DNA of 64,000 bases, from NCBI GenBank assembly GCA_944390455.1, contig CALXPU010000002.1, forward strand, positions 76,179-140,178. The letters run 5' to 3'. Below are positions 35,575 through 43,326 of the stretch, one piece after another (within the stretch, counting starts at the first letter, position 1; every line of letters begins with the position of its first letter). This DNA comes from an uncultured Alphaproteobacteria bacterium. Its GTDB lineage: Bacteria > Pseudomonadota > Alphaproteobacteria > RF32 > CAG-239. The notes under the pieces are model-generated. The model did no database searches, was not told where the DNA came from, and worked only from the letters and a program-made list of their open reading frames with translations. Position numbers and translations under genes: made by a program.

Positions 35575-36165
35575 ATGAGTGCCGAAAATGAAGATGTAAA
35601 AAATAAACAGTTTGAAGATGAAACAGAAAAAGAAAATGTTGCTGAAGATGTTGCTCAAAATGTAGAAAGCGGTGAAACTGAAGCATCTGACGGAGAAGCT
35701 AAGGCTGCTCAAGATGAGGGACGCGATAAGTTAGAAAAAGATTTTGCGAAACTCAAAGATGATTATATCCGTTTATATGCTGAAATGGATAATATGAAAA
35801 AAAGAGCGCATCAGGAAAATGAAAAGACCATTAAATTTGCTGTTTCTTCGTTTGCTAAGGAACTTTTGGGTGTCGCCGATAATCTTGAAAGAGCTATTAC
35901 AGCAATGAGCGGTAATGCGGAATCTTGCGCGGAACTCTTAAAAGGTGTTGAATTGACACAAAATGAGTTAACGAAAGTTTTTGAAAAATTCGGCATTAAA
36001 CGCTTTAACCATATTGGTGAAAAATTTGATCCGAATTTTGAGCGTGTTGTTCAAGAAATTGAAGATAAAAAGGCTAAAAGCGGTGTTATTTTGGCAGAGC
36101 TTCAAGCGGGATATACCATTCATGATCGTATCTTGCGTGAGGCTATGGTTATTGTGGCTAAATAG
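35575..36165 (+). CDS. grpE: Nucleotide exchange factor GrpE
   Basis: A 196-residue GrpE, the ADP-release factor for DnaK. The N-terminal ~55 residues are acidic and disordered; a long helix follows (DYIRLYAEMDNMKKRAHQE), and the C-terminal beta-wing domain contains FDPNFERVVQEI and the family signature GYTIHDRILREAMV. A GAGGG site precedes the ATG. dnaK/dnaJ and hrcA are not adjacent. Confidence 0.95.
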   Translation: MSAENEDVKNKQFEDETEKENVAEDVAQNVESGETEASDGEAKAAQDEGRDKLEKDFAKLKDDYIRLYAEMDNMKKRAHQENEKTIKFAVSSFAKELLGVADNLERAITAMSGNAESCAELLKGVELTQNELTKVFEKFGIKRFNHIGEKFDPNFERVVQEIEDKKAKSGVILAELQAGYTIHDRILREAMVIVAK

Positions 36166-36193
36166 TTTTTTGCCACATTGGGAGATTGTCTTT

Positions 36194-36223
36194 AGCGGTG
36201 TCATCTTTTGATGCCGCTTTTTT
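36194..36223 (+). terminator. Intrinsic terminator after grpE
   Basis: AGCGG..CATC pairs with GATG.CCGCT around TTTT, with a small internal bulge, followed by six T. Confidence 0.88.
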
Positions 36224-36241
36224 GTGCGCATTTTTAAAATG

Positions 36242-36269
36242 TTGACAAAAAAATAAAGTGTGCTAAGTT
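36242..36269 (+). promoter_or_regulatory. Promoter of paralog D
   Basis: TTGACA at 36242-36247, 16-base spacer, TAAGTT at 36264-36269. The leader is SD-less and holds TTATTGTAACTAAAATTTATG, close to that of paralog E. Confidence 0.7.
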
Positions 36270-36309
36270 TTTCTCAGAAAAAAATTATTGTAACTAAAAT
36301 TTATGGCTT

Positions 36310-37023
36310 ATGGGAAATTATGAAGCAGATGTTTCCGTTTTGACGGGACAATTTTTGAATTATTTAAATGTATGTGGACAAAAACTTGGTTATCCGTTTA
36401 TGCTGTATTCTAATGGAGAATGCGGGAAAAAACTGGTTTCTTCTGATGGTAAGCACAATGCGGTCGCGAAGGTGCTTAAATCTTCTTGCGCTGATGATAG
36501 TTCTTTATCGTCTTTCGGTGTCGTTTCGGAAGATAAAACAGATGGAATGCAAGATTGTGAAGCATTCTTGAAATACTTAAACAATTGTGGATGTGATTTG
36601 GGGTTTCCATTTGTTATTTTGAAAGACGGCAGTGTTGTCAAAACTCCACTTTCGGCACAGGATAAAACAACGGTGATTGTTAAGGTTTTGCGTGCGTTTA
36701 AGGATGATGCTAAATTAGGAGCGATTAAAGCGGAGGTTCTTTCTAAAGAAAAAAATCCAATCTCAGATTCAGATGAGGCTTTTTTAGAACTGAAAGCAAT
36801 TATCGATGATGATGATTTGGAGCGTTTTGAAAAGTTGCGCAACTTTAATCATCAAATGACGGAGTATCTGTTGACAAATGCCTCTAAAAAGATGTTGATG
36901 GTGTTTTTGCGCCGTTGCAAGCGTAATTCTTTGAATCTGAAAGAGCTGGATTTGCTGTGGCTTAAAAAAGATATGGAGCTTTTGGATACATATTACTGGT
37001 GGGTTCGGGTTCCTGGTAAATAA
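36310..37023 (+). CDS. Unknown tandem-family protein, paralog D
   Basis: A 237-residue protein without signal or membrane helices. The N-terminal half contains one ~45-residue module twice: FLNYLNVCGQKLGYPFMLY (from residue 16) and FLKYLNNCGCDLGFPFVIL (from about 86), each followed by a Gly turn and ending in a VAKVLK or IVKVLR strand. The C-terminal ~80 residues are helical and leucine-rich, similar in style to the following paralogs. No ribosome-binding site; a 6-codon overlapping frame begins 7 bases upstream. Monocistronic. I recognise no family. Confidence 0.78.
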   Translation: MGNYEADVSVLTGQFLNYLNVCGQKLGYPFMLYSNGECGKKLVSSDGKHNAVAKVLKSSCADDSSLSSFGVVSEDKTDGMQDCEAFLKYLNNCGCDLGFPFVILKDGSVVKTPLSAQDKTTVIVKVLRAFKDDAKLGAIKAEVLSKEKNPISDSDEAFLELKAIIDDDDLERFEKLRNFNHQMTEYLLTNASKKMLMVFLRRCKRNSLNLKELDLLWLKKDMELLDTYYWWVRVPGK

Positions 37024-37068
37024 ACGCTATTTTTAGGGCAGATGCAAATTCTATTTTACTGTTTATCA

Positions 37069-37097
37069 GCAGGGTTCTTTTTGAACTCTGCTTTTTT
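37069..37097 (+). terminator. Intrinsic terminator after paralog D
   Basis: GCAGGGTTC pairs with GAACTCTGC (one wobble), followed by T-rich sequence. The same stem recurs after paralog E. Confidence 0.88.
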
Positions 37098-37121
37098 GTT
37101 TAAAAATCAAGGAGCTTAGGC

Positions 37122-37151
37122 TTGACAATAAAAATATTGCGGTGCTAGATT
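37122..37151 (+). promoter_or_regulatory. Promoter of paralog E
   Basis: TTGACA at 37122-37127 and CTAGAT/TAGATT near 37145-37151 with a 17-18 base spacer. SD-less leader ending CACTAAAATTTATGTCTTATGG. Confidence 0.65.
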
Positions 37152-37192
37152 GAGAGTAATTTGTTATTATTATTCACTAAAATTTATGTCTT

Positions 37193-37894
37193 ATGGAAAA
37201 TTATGAAGCAAAAATTGAACAAAATTTAAGCTCGTTGTTCGGTGATAAAAAGTTTGTGGATTTTTGTAAAGAACAAGGGCAGAAACTTGGCTATCCATTT
37301 TTTGTGTATGATAATGGTGAGTGTGGTAAAAATTTTGTGGCTGATAATCCACAGGTCAAGACTTGTTTGAAAGTCTATCGTCCATGTTCTATGGAAGATG
37401 AGGCCGGTAATTGTTGCGATTTGACGGAGGCGCTGCAGAATAAAGAGGAAGCGTTGCAGGAGATTAGGACGCTTATTCTTTCTCAGAAACAGCTTTCCGA
37501 AAAACAGGAATGCATATTGGTTTTGTGCGGTTCGTTAAAGGATGTTCGCTTATATTTGAGCTATGCTAAGCAGCTCACAATGTCTGCGTTCCAAATTCTT
37601 GTTAAGCGCGATAGTTTTCCGCTTCTAGAAATGTGTATCTATGGCGGTTTAACAGTGGAGCAAGATATTTATTTGGTGCAACATGGGTCCAGATATTTGC
37701 TTTCTCACTATGTTAAAGATTATAATCTCAAACCGCAGGTTGAAATTGAGCTGGTTAATCGGTATGACTTTGAACTTTGGGATTTTTATACCGAAAATGG
37801 TGATTTTTACCCAAGTACATACGATTATCTGCGAAAATTGGCGGAAAAAGATGAACAAGTGCGTTCTTGGCTTAGAGGCATGTGTGTTTATTGA
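37193..37894 (+). CDS. Unknown tandem-family protein, paralog E
   Basis: A 233-residue protein. Residues 20-60 carry one copy of the module seen twice in paralog D (FCKEQGQKLGYPFFVY then NGECGKNF). The rest is a chain of helical units: SLKDVRLYLSYAKQL, VKRDSFPLLEMCIYGG, VQHGSRYLLSHYVK, VNRYDFELWDFYTENG, with a repeat of about 30 residues, similar to ankyrin- or HEAT-like solenoids without being a clear match. Starts MENYEA against MGNYEA in D. No ribosome-binding site; own terminator. Confidence 0.78.
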   Translation: MENYEAKIEQNLSSLFGDKKFVDFCKEQGQKLGYPFFVYDNGECGKNFVADNPQVKTCLKVYRPCSMEDEAGNCCDLTEALQNKEEALQEIRTLILSQKQLSEKQECILVLCGSLKDVRLYLSYAKQLTMSAFQILVKRDSFPLLEMCIYGGLTVEQDIYLVQHGSRYLLSHYVKDYNLKPQVEIELVNRYDFELWDFYTENGDFYPSTYDYLRKLAEKDEQVRSWLRGMCVY

Positions 37895-37921
37895 GCTTAA
37901 GTTGTGGTTCAAATTTTTGAG

Positions 37922-37949
37922 GCAGGGTTCTTTCAGAACTCTGCTTTTT
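37922..37949 (+). terminator. Intrinsic terminator after paralog E
   Basis: GCAGGGTTC/GAACTCTGC stem, same as after paralog D, followed by five T. Confidence 0.85.
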
Positions 37950-37962
37950 ATGTACAAAAATG

Positions 37963-37990
37963 TTGACGAAATGTAAACATGTGTTAGTGT
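37963..37990 (+). promoter_or_regulatory. Promoter of paralog F
   Basis: TTGACG at 37963-37968, 16-base spacer, TAGTGT at 37985-37990. SD-less leader with TTATTGTTTCACTAATTTTTG, matching the leader of paralog E. Confidence 0.62.
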
Positions 37991-38034
37991 TTGCCTGAAA
38001 GAAAATATTATTGTTTCACTAATTTTTGTGTTTT

Positions 38035-38499
38035 ATGGAAAATTGTAAATTAACAGAGATTTATCAACTGGTTGATAATGTGAAAGGTTTGTCTATTGAA
38101 CAAAAAATGCTCTTGGCTGAGCAGGGGGATTTGAAACACTTGGCTCGTTATTGGAATTTTACAGAAGATGTTGATGAAACGTTTTTTCAGAAAATTCTTG
38201 AAAGAGATAGCTGGCGTTTGTTGAACGAGTGTTTTTCCGTGTGGAGTGAACATGAAAATTTATGTCGCTTGTTGATTGAAAAAGGGTCTAAATTTTTGGT
38301 TGTTTGTTATTTGGCAGGTCCAGAGGGTAAGGGGCTGTCGGCTACGTTGGAAAAGGCGCTTATTGATCGTAAAGATTTGGAGCTGCTTAGCTTTTATGAT
38401 AATGCGTATGTTTTTGATGAAGAAAGTTGTGATTATTTAGCCGAATTGGCTAAAACTGATTCAAACTTGAGTGCGTGGCGACTAGGTTTAGATCTTTAA
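38035..38499 (+). CDS. Unknown tandem-family protein, paralog F
   Basis: I start at ATG 38035 (MENCKL), which aligns with the MENYEA start of paralog E; the in-frame TTG at 38026 is less likely. The 154-residue protein lacks the N-terminal GYPF module and consists of the helical repeat part only: LAEQGDLKHLARYWNF, LERDSWRLLNECFSVW, LIEKGSKFLVVCYLAG, LIDRKDLELLSFYDNA, with C-terminal DYLAELAKTDSNLSAWRLGL matching DYLRKLAEKDEQVRSWLRGM of E. It is therefore a shortened version of E. Own promoter and terminator; function unknown. Confidence 0.78.
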   Translation: MENCKLTEIYQLVDNVKGLSIEQKMLLAEQGDLKHLARYWNFTEDVDETFFQKILERDSWRLLNECFSVWSEHENLCRLLIEKGSKFLVVCYLAGPEGKGLSATLEKALIDRKDLELLSFYDNAYVFDEESCDYLAELAKTDSNLSAWRLGLDL

Positions 38500-38523
38500 A
38501 TTTTCTTTTTCCGATTAAAAAAA

Positions 38524-38549
38524 GCAGAGTTTTTTAATTCTGCTTTTTT
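38524..38549 (+). terminator. Intrinsic terminator after paralog F
   Basis: GCAGAGTT pairs with AATTCTGC, followed by six T; a variant of the stems after D and E. Confidence 0.85.
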
Positions 38550-38727
38550 GTTTTAAAATCATAGGCATATTGTGTGAAATTTCCGAATGATTTTACATAT
38601 GCGTCCGTAAAGGTGGAAAAAGTGGCTTAAATATTTTAATTTAAATACTTTTTTTTAAGATTTTAAAACGTAAAGTTTCTGAAAATAAAGTTTGAAAAAT
38701 AAGTTTTAATAGGTTAGCTTAGGGATT

Positions 38728-39849
38728 ATGAAAAAATTAGATATCTATATAGCCAAGCAAATTGTAACCGGTTTTTTGCTTGTGGCTCTTTCCCTGATGT
38801 CCATGCTATGGCTGACACAGTCGCTTCGTTTTGTGGAAATGGTAACTGATAAAGGGTTGCCGGTTTATTTGTTTGTGGAAATGACATCTTTGTTGATGCC
38901 GCGCGTCTTTACTATTCTTTCTCCGATTGCGCTTTTTGTTGCGGTTATGTTTGTTTATAATCGTTTGCTGATGGATAGCGAATTGGTGGTAATGAAAGCG
39001 GTTGGTATCAGTTCGGTGGTGATTGCTCGTGCGGCTATTGGTATCGGGCTTATTTTGGTTGTGTTTAATGTGTTTGTGCTTAATGTCGGAATTCCTGCAG
39101 CGGAAAGTAAATTCCGTGATTTGGAATATGAAGTTAAAAACAGTTTTTCTAAAATGATGTTGCGTGAAGGAGCGTTTACGTCGTTTAAAAATAATATGAC
39201 CATCTTTATTGATAAATTTATGGATGATGGCACAGTTAGAGGTATTTTGGTCAGTGATGGAAAGAATCCTCAAGAAAAGGTGGTTACCGTGGCTGAAAGC
39301 GGTATGCTGGAATATACGGATATTGGACCGAAAATCTTGCTTAAGAATGGAACTCGTCAGGTTATGAATAAGAAAAGCGGACAGTTTTCTTCTATGACAT
39401 TTGATGATTATGTAGTTGATTTTGGCGATGTTTCTGTGGCTCGTAAAAAAGATAAAAGCGTGCGTGAAAGAAGTATTTCCGAATTGTTTGAAGAGGCTGG
39501 TAAAGAAGGTGTTTCTGAAAAAGAAGCAAAAGCTTTCCGGGCGGAAGCTCATCGCCGTATTTTGGCGCCATGGTTTAATTTGATTTTTGCTCTTTTGGCA
39601 TGTACCGGATTGCTTATTTCTAATTTTAATCGTCGCGGACAGGGGAAAGTTATTACCATTTCTATTTTGGCGATGATTGCTGTTCAGGCTTTGGATATGA
39701 CCTTTGCCAATATGGCACGTAAATATGAATGGATTGTCGTTTTAATGTATCTTAATTGCTTTTTGCCGTTGTTTATTGCCGGAGGATTGCTTTGGAAAAC
39801 TCCATCGTGGCGCAAAAAACGCTCTAAGGAGATAAATGATGAATTTTAA
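38728..39849 (+). CDS. lptF: LPS export permease LptF
   Basis: A 373-residue YjgP/YjgQ family permease of the LptB2FG transporter that extracts LPS from the inner membrane. Three helices at the N-terminus (near 13-33, 55-80, 100-122), a periplasmic beta-jellyroll (residues 130-265), and three more helices (near 285-305, 312-330, 338-357). The Q-S-L-R-F-V-E-M-V...G-L-P start fits LptF. lptG, normally next, is absent; lptD follows with a 14-base overlap. Confidence 0.9.
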   Translation: MKKLDIYIAKQIVTGFLLVALSLMSMLWLTQSLRFVEMVTDKGLPVYLFVEMTSLLMPRVFTILSPIALFVAVMFVYNRLLMDSELVVMKAVGISSVVIARAAIGIGLILVVFNVFVLNVGIPAAESKFRDLEYEVKNSFSKMMLREGAFTSFKNNMTIFIDKFMDDGTVRGILVSDGKNPQEKVVTVAESGMLEYTDIGPKILLKNGTRQVMNKKSGQFSSMTFDDYVVDFGDVSVARKKDKSVRERSISELFEEAGKEGVSEKEAKAFRAEAHRRILAPWFNLIFALLACTGLLISNFNRRGQGKVITISILAMIAVQALDMTFANMARKYEWIVVLMYLNCFLPLFIAGGLLWKTPSWRKKRSKEINDEF

Positions 39850-42160
39850 ATCTTGTGTTTCCGCTATTGTGCTGGTTCTCTTGGCGACATCTGCTTATGC
39901 GGCGAATGAACCTCATGCCGGTGCTTTTGTGCGTAAAGAAAATAATGTTGCGCCAAAGGCTGAATTTTCTCCGGGGAATATGACAGATATTATGCCTTCT
40001 TTGGAGGAGACTAAGACAGCTCCTCAAAAAGAAGAGGCAGAACAAGAAATATTCTTTTCTGCTGATGAAATGGAAACGGATGAGGCTAACGCCATCATTA
40101 CGGCGATGGGTAATGTTGTGGTGACACGCGGCAATATGGAACTTATCTGCGATAAATTATGGTATGATCAGAAAAAAGATATTATTGTTGCGGAAGGTAA
40201 TGCGGTTTTAACCGAAGCTGACGGCAGTGTGCTCTATACAGATAAAATTACTTTGTCGGAGAAAATGAAGCGCGCAGTTGTTGATAAAGTTAAAGTTATT
40301 ATGCGCGATGAATCTCGTATTTGGGCTGATTCTTTTGTTAAAAAAACAAATGATAATAGACAGATGCGTAATGCTTCTTATACGGCTTGTGATATTTGTC
40401 AGGGGAAATCTCCTTTATGGCGTATTGATGCGAGAAAAGTTAATTATGATGCGGAAGGACAGAATATTAACTATAATGATGCTGTTTTGAGAGTTAAAAA
40501 TTTACCTGTTTTCTATACGCCGTTTTTAAGCCATCCGTCGCCGGAAGTTAAACGTCGTTCAGGTCTTTTGATGACTTCAATGGGAAGTACTTCTTATACA
40601 GGACAATATATCCAGCCGACGTATTTTTGGAATGTGTCTGACCAAACGGATGTTATTCTTTCTCCGTATTTTACAACAGATCGTGGAATTGTTTGGGGGG
40701 GACAATATCGTCAGTACTTCTATAACGGTGAAATAAAGGCAGAAGGTACTTATCTTGAAGATGATGGTAAGGACTATGATAAAGTTGATTATAAAACCTT
40801 TAATCGTCCAAAACGTCGTGGTAATTTGTTCTTAGATGCTCGTTATGAAATTAACGATTATTGGGTCGCAAATCTTGATTGGAATTATGTATCAGATGTA
40901 TTCTATCTGAAAGATATGGATCTTGAAGGCAGAGATGATCCGTGGTTAACCTCTAAACTTTCGTTTGAGCGTTTTGAAGGGCGTGATTATGCTACAATTG
41001 AGGGATATTACTATAAACTGACTAGTTATAGCTTGAAAGCATCTAATAATGCTGAATTTCAAAATAGAATGAAGAGTTTGCCGACGGTTGCTCCGTATAT
41101 GGAATATGAACATATCAGCGATGCAAATCAATATGGCGCTTATTTCAAAACTAATATCAGCTCGGCTTCGGTTTATCGTGATAATGATGAAGAATCTCAA
41201 CGTTTGACGATGATTAATTCGTGGGAACTTCCTTATACGAGTAACTATGGTGAACAGTATAAATTTGTTGCGTCTGTTAAATCTGATGTTTACTACGTTG
41301 ATAACTATTTGTATAACAATCAAGATGATTATGACGGAACTTTGGCCAGAATCTTTCCTCAATTAGGGGTTGAATGGCGGTTACCGTTTGTGCGTGCAAC
41401 AGATACTTCAAGACAAATTTTAGAGCCGGTTGTTGTTGCAGTATTGGCGCCGGATAATGATAACGATATTGAAAAAATTCCTGATGCGGATAGTGCAGAT
41501 GTGGAATTTGATGATACGAATATCTTGAGCTTGGATAGATATGCCGGTTATGATAGAAATGATGACGGAAGTCGTATCAGTTATGGTTTGAACTGGAGCT
41601 CTTATGGAAATATTTTAGGACGTACTTCCGCTTTTATTGCGCAAAGCTATCAGTTCTCTGATAATAGTTCGTTTATGGAAGCGGTTAATGGTGTGGATAA
41701 TAATAGCCGTCTTTCTGATTATGTCGGACGTGTTTATGCATCACCAAACAAGTATTTGGACTTAAATTATCGCTATCGTTTGGATAAAGACGATTTTGAT
41801 TTGAAGTATAGTGAGTTGGGGGCAAAAGTTGGTTCAGATATCTTTAATGTTTATACGTCTTACATCTATTTGCAGCCAAATCAGAATTCTTACTACAAAG
41901 CTAGTGAGCGTAAAGAACTTTATTTTTCGGTTAATTCAAAGTTGACGAAAGATTGGTCTGTTTCTGTGTATGATCGTATTGACTTGACTGATAATGGCGG
42001 TTCTTTGGAGCATGGCGGACAACTTATTTATGAAGATGAATGCTTGAAATTGGCGTTTGTGGCGAAAAAATATAATTATGATGATCCTACATTGGATGAT
42101 GATTATGAATTTGGAGTTACTTTCTTCTTAAAGACTTTAGGTGGAATGGGCTCTGAGTAA
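39836..42160 (+). CDS. lptD: LPS assembly outer-membrane protein LptD
   Basis: A 774-residue protein with a signal peptide (cut near AYA-AN), an N-terminal LptA-like OstA domain (residues 75-175, with ADEMETDEANAIITAMGNVV), the conserved CDIC pair near 180, then a large beta-barrel rich in aromatic, Asp and Asn residues to the C-terminus. It inserts LPS into the outer leaflet together with LptE. AAGGAG lies 4-5 bases before the start. It is coupled to lptF and followed by surA. Confidence 0.95.
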   Translation: MMNFKSCVSAIVLVLLATSAYAANEPHAGAFVRKENNVAPKAEFSPGNMTDIMPSLEETKTAPQKEEAEQEIFFSADEMETDEANAIITAMGNVVVTRGNMELICDKLWYDQKKDIIVAEGNAVLTEADGSVLYTDKITLSEKMKRAVVDKVKVIMRDESRIWADSFVKKTNDNRQMRNASYTACDICQGKSPLWRIDARKVNYDAEGQNINYNDAVLRVKNLPVFYTPFLSHPSPEVKRRSGLLMTSMGSTSYTGQYIQPTYFWNVSDQTDVILSPYFTTDRGIVWGGQYRQYFYNGEIKAEGTYLEDDGKDYDKVDYKTFNRPKRRGNLFLDARYEINDYWVANLDWNYVSDVFYLKDMDLEGRDDPWLTSKLSFERFEGRDYATIEGYYYKLTSYSLKASNNAEFQNRMKSLPTVAPYMEYEHISDANQYGAYFKTNISSASVYRDNDEESQRLTMINSWELPYTSNYGEQYKFVASVKSDVYYVDNYLYNNQDDYDGTLARIFPQLGVEWRLPFVRATDTSRQILEPVVVAVLAPDNDNDIEKIPDADSADVEFDDTNILSLDRYAGYDRNDDGSRISYGLNWSSYGNILGRTSAFIAQSYQFSDNSSFMEAVNGVDNNSRLSDYVGRVYASPNKYLDLNYRYRLDKDDFDLKYSELGAKVGSDIFNVYTSYIYLQPNQNSYYKASERKELYFSVNSKLTKDWSVSVYDRIDLTDNGGSLEHGGQLIYEDECLKLAFVAKKYNYDDPTLDDDYEFGVTFFLKTLGGMGSE

Positions 42161-42174
42161 TAAAGGAGTATGCG

Positions 42175-43305
42175 ATGATGTTGCTTAAAAGAGGACTAGG
42201 TTTTATTGCTTTGGGTACTTTGCTGTCTTCTACGGTATGGGCGGTCGATGTAAATTTATCTGATTTGGATAAGGCCGTACGTAGTTCAACTTCTAATTCA
42301 ATTATGTTTAAAAGAGGTCCGGAAGCCCAGATGGAGATGGAACGTCGGGCGCAACAAGAAGCTGAAGAGAAAGCTCGCCAAAAGGCAGAACAAGAAGCTA
42401 AATTAAAAAAAGAACAAGCTGTTTTCAGACCGTATAACTTGTTTGGCTCGGGATGGAAAATTGTTGCAACGATTAATGGTGAGATGATTTCTAATAAAGA
42501 TTTGCAAGAAAGAGCCAATTTATTTTCATTAACAACTGGGCTTAATGCCAATGCTAAAAATAAAAAAATGGTTTCTGATAAAGTACTCCAAAACACTATT
42601 GATGAAAAAATTAAATTGCAAGAAGCTGAGAAACAAGGGGTGCATGTTTCTGATAAAGAAGTACGTGATGCGTATCGGAATTTTGAAAAGGCTAATGGTG
42701 TACCGGCTGGAAAATTTAATAAGGTTTTGAAAGAGTATCACGTTAGCAAAGATGTGTTTATGACGCAGATTAAAGCTAATTTGCTTTGGAATAAATTGGT
42801 TGCCAATAAAGTTGGTATGAGCGGTGTTGGTGTTTCGGAGCGTGAAGTTCAAGATGAATTTGCTCGTATTAAAAAAGATATGAATACCCCTAAATATATG
42901 GTTTCCGAGATTGTAATTAAGCGTAAAGATGGGGAGCATATTGATGAGTTGGTAGATATTTTAAGAAAAGATCCACGTTTTGAATTGTATGCAGCTCAGT
43001 TTTCGCAAAGTGCAAGTGCTCCGTCAGGAGGAAAACTTGGATGGGTGGCTGTTGGACAATTGCCGGCTCCTTTAGACAAGGCAATTCGTAATTTGAAGGA
43101 AGGGCAGGTTTCTCAGGCTATTCCGTACAGAACAGATTTTTATATCTTTAAAATGGATAAAATTTATAATCCGGCTAAAGATAAACAGAAAATGCCGACT
43201 GAAGATGAAGTGCGCGAATTTATTAAGAATCGTAAAACGGATGAAATTGCTAATAAATACATTCGTGATTTGCGTAATCGCGCCGTAGTGGAAAAGAAGT
43301 TCTAG
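42175..43305 (+). CDS. surA: Periplasmic chaperone and peptidyl-prolyl isomerase SurA
   Basis: A 376-residue protein with a signal peptide (cut near VWA-VD). A charged helix of about 45 residues (residues 55-85, Glu/Gln/Ala/Lys-rich) precedes the SurA N-terminal domain (IVATINGEMISNKDL). One parvulin domain follows (near 240-330, with FSQSASAPSGGKLGWVA). E. coli SurA has two parvulin domains and lacks the extra helix; single-domain forms are common in alphaproteobacteria. It chaperones outer-membrane proteins such as LptD, its neighbour. Confidence 0.92.
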   Translation: MMLLKRGLGFIALGTLLSSTVWAVDVNLSDLDKAVRSSTSNSIMFKRGPEAQMEMERRAQQEAEEKARQKAEQEAKLKKEQAVFRPYNLFGSGWKIVATINGEMISNKDLQERANLFSLTTGLNANAKNKKMVSDKVLQNTIDEKIKLQEAEKQGVHVSDKEVRDAYRNFEKANGVPAGKFNKVLKEYHVSKDVFMTQIKANLLWNKLVANKVGMSGVGVSEREVQDEFARIKKDMNTPKYMVSEIVIKRKDGEHIDELVDILRKDPRFELYAAQFSQSASAPSGGKLGWVAVGQLPAPLDKAIRNLKEGQVSQAIPYRTDFYIFKMDKIYNPAKDKQKMPTEDEVREFIKNRKTDEIANKYIRDLRNRAVVEKKF

Positions 43306-43326
43306 GCATTATGCGGTTTTGAGGAA

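Noticed and set aside
38806..39552. A 248-codon minus-strand frame inside lptF
   Set aside because: lptF on the plus strand is unambiguous; the antisense product is His/Asn/Arg-rich with no ribosome-binding site.
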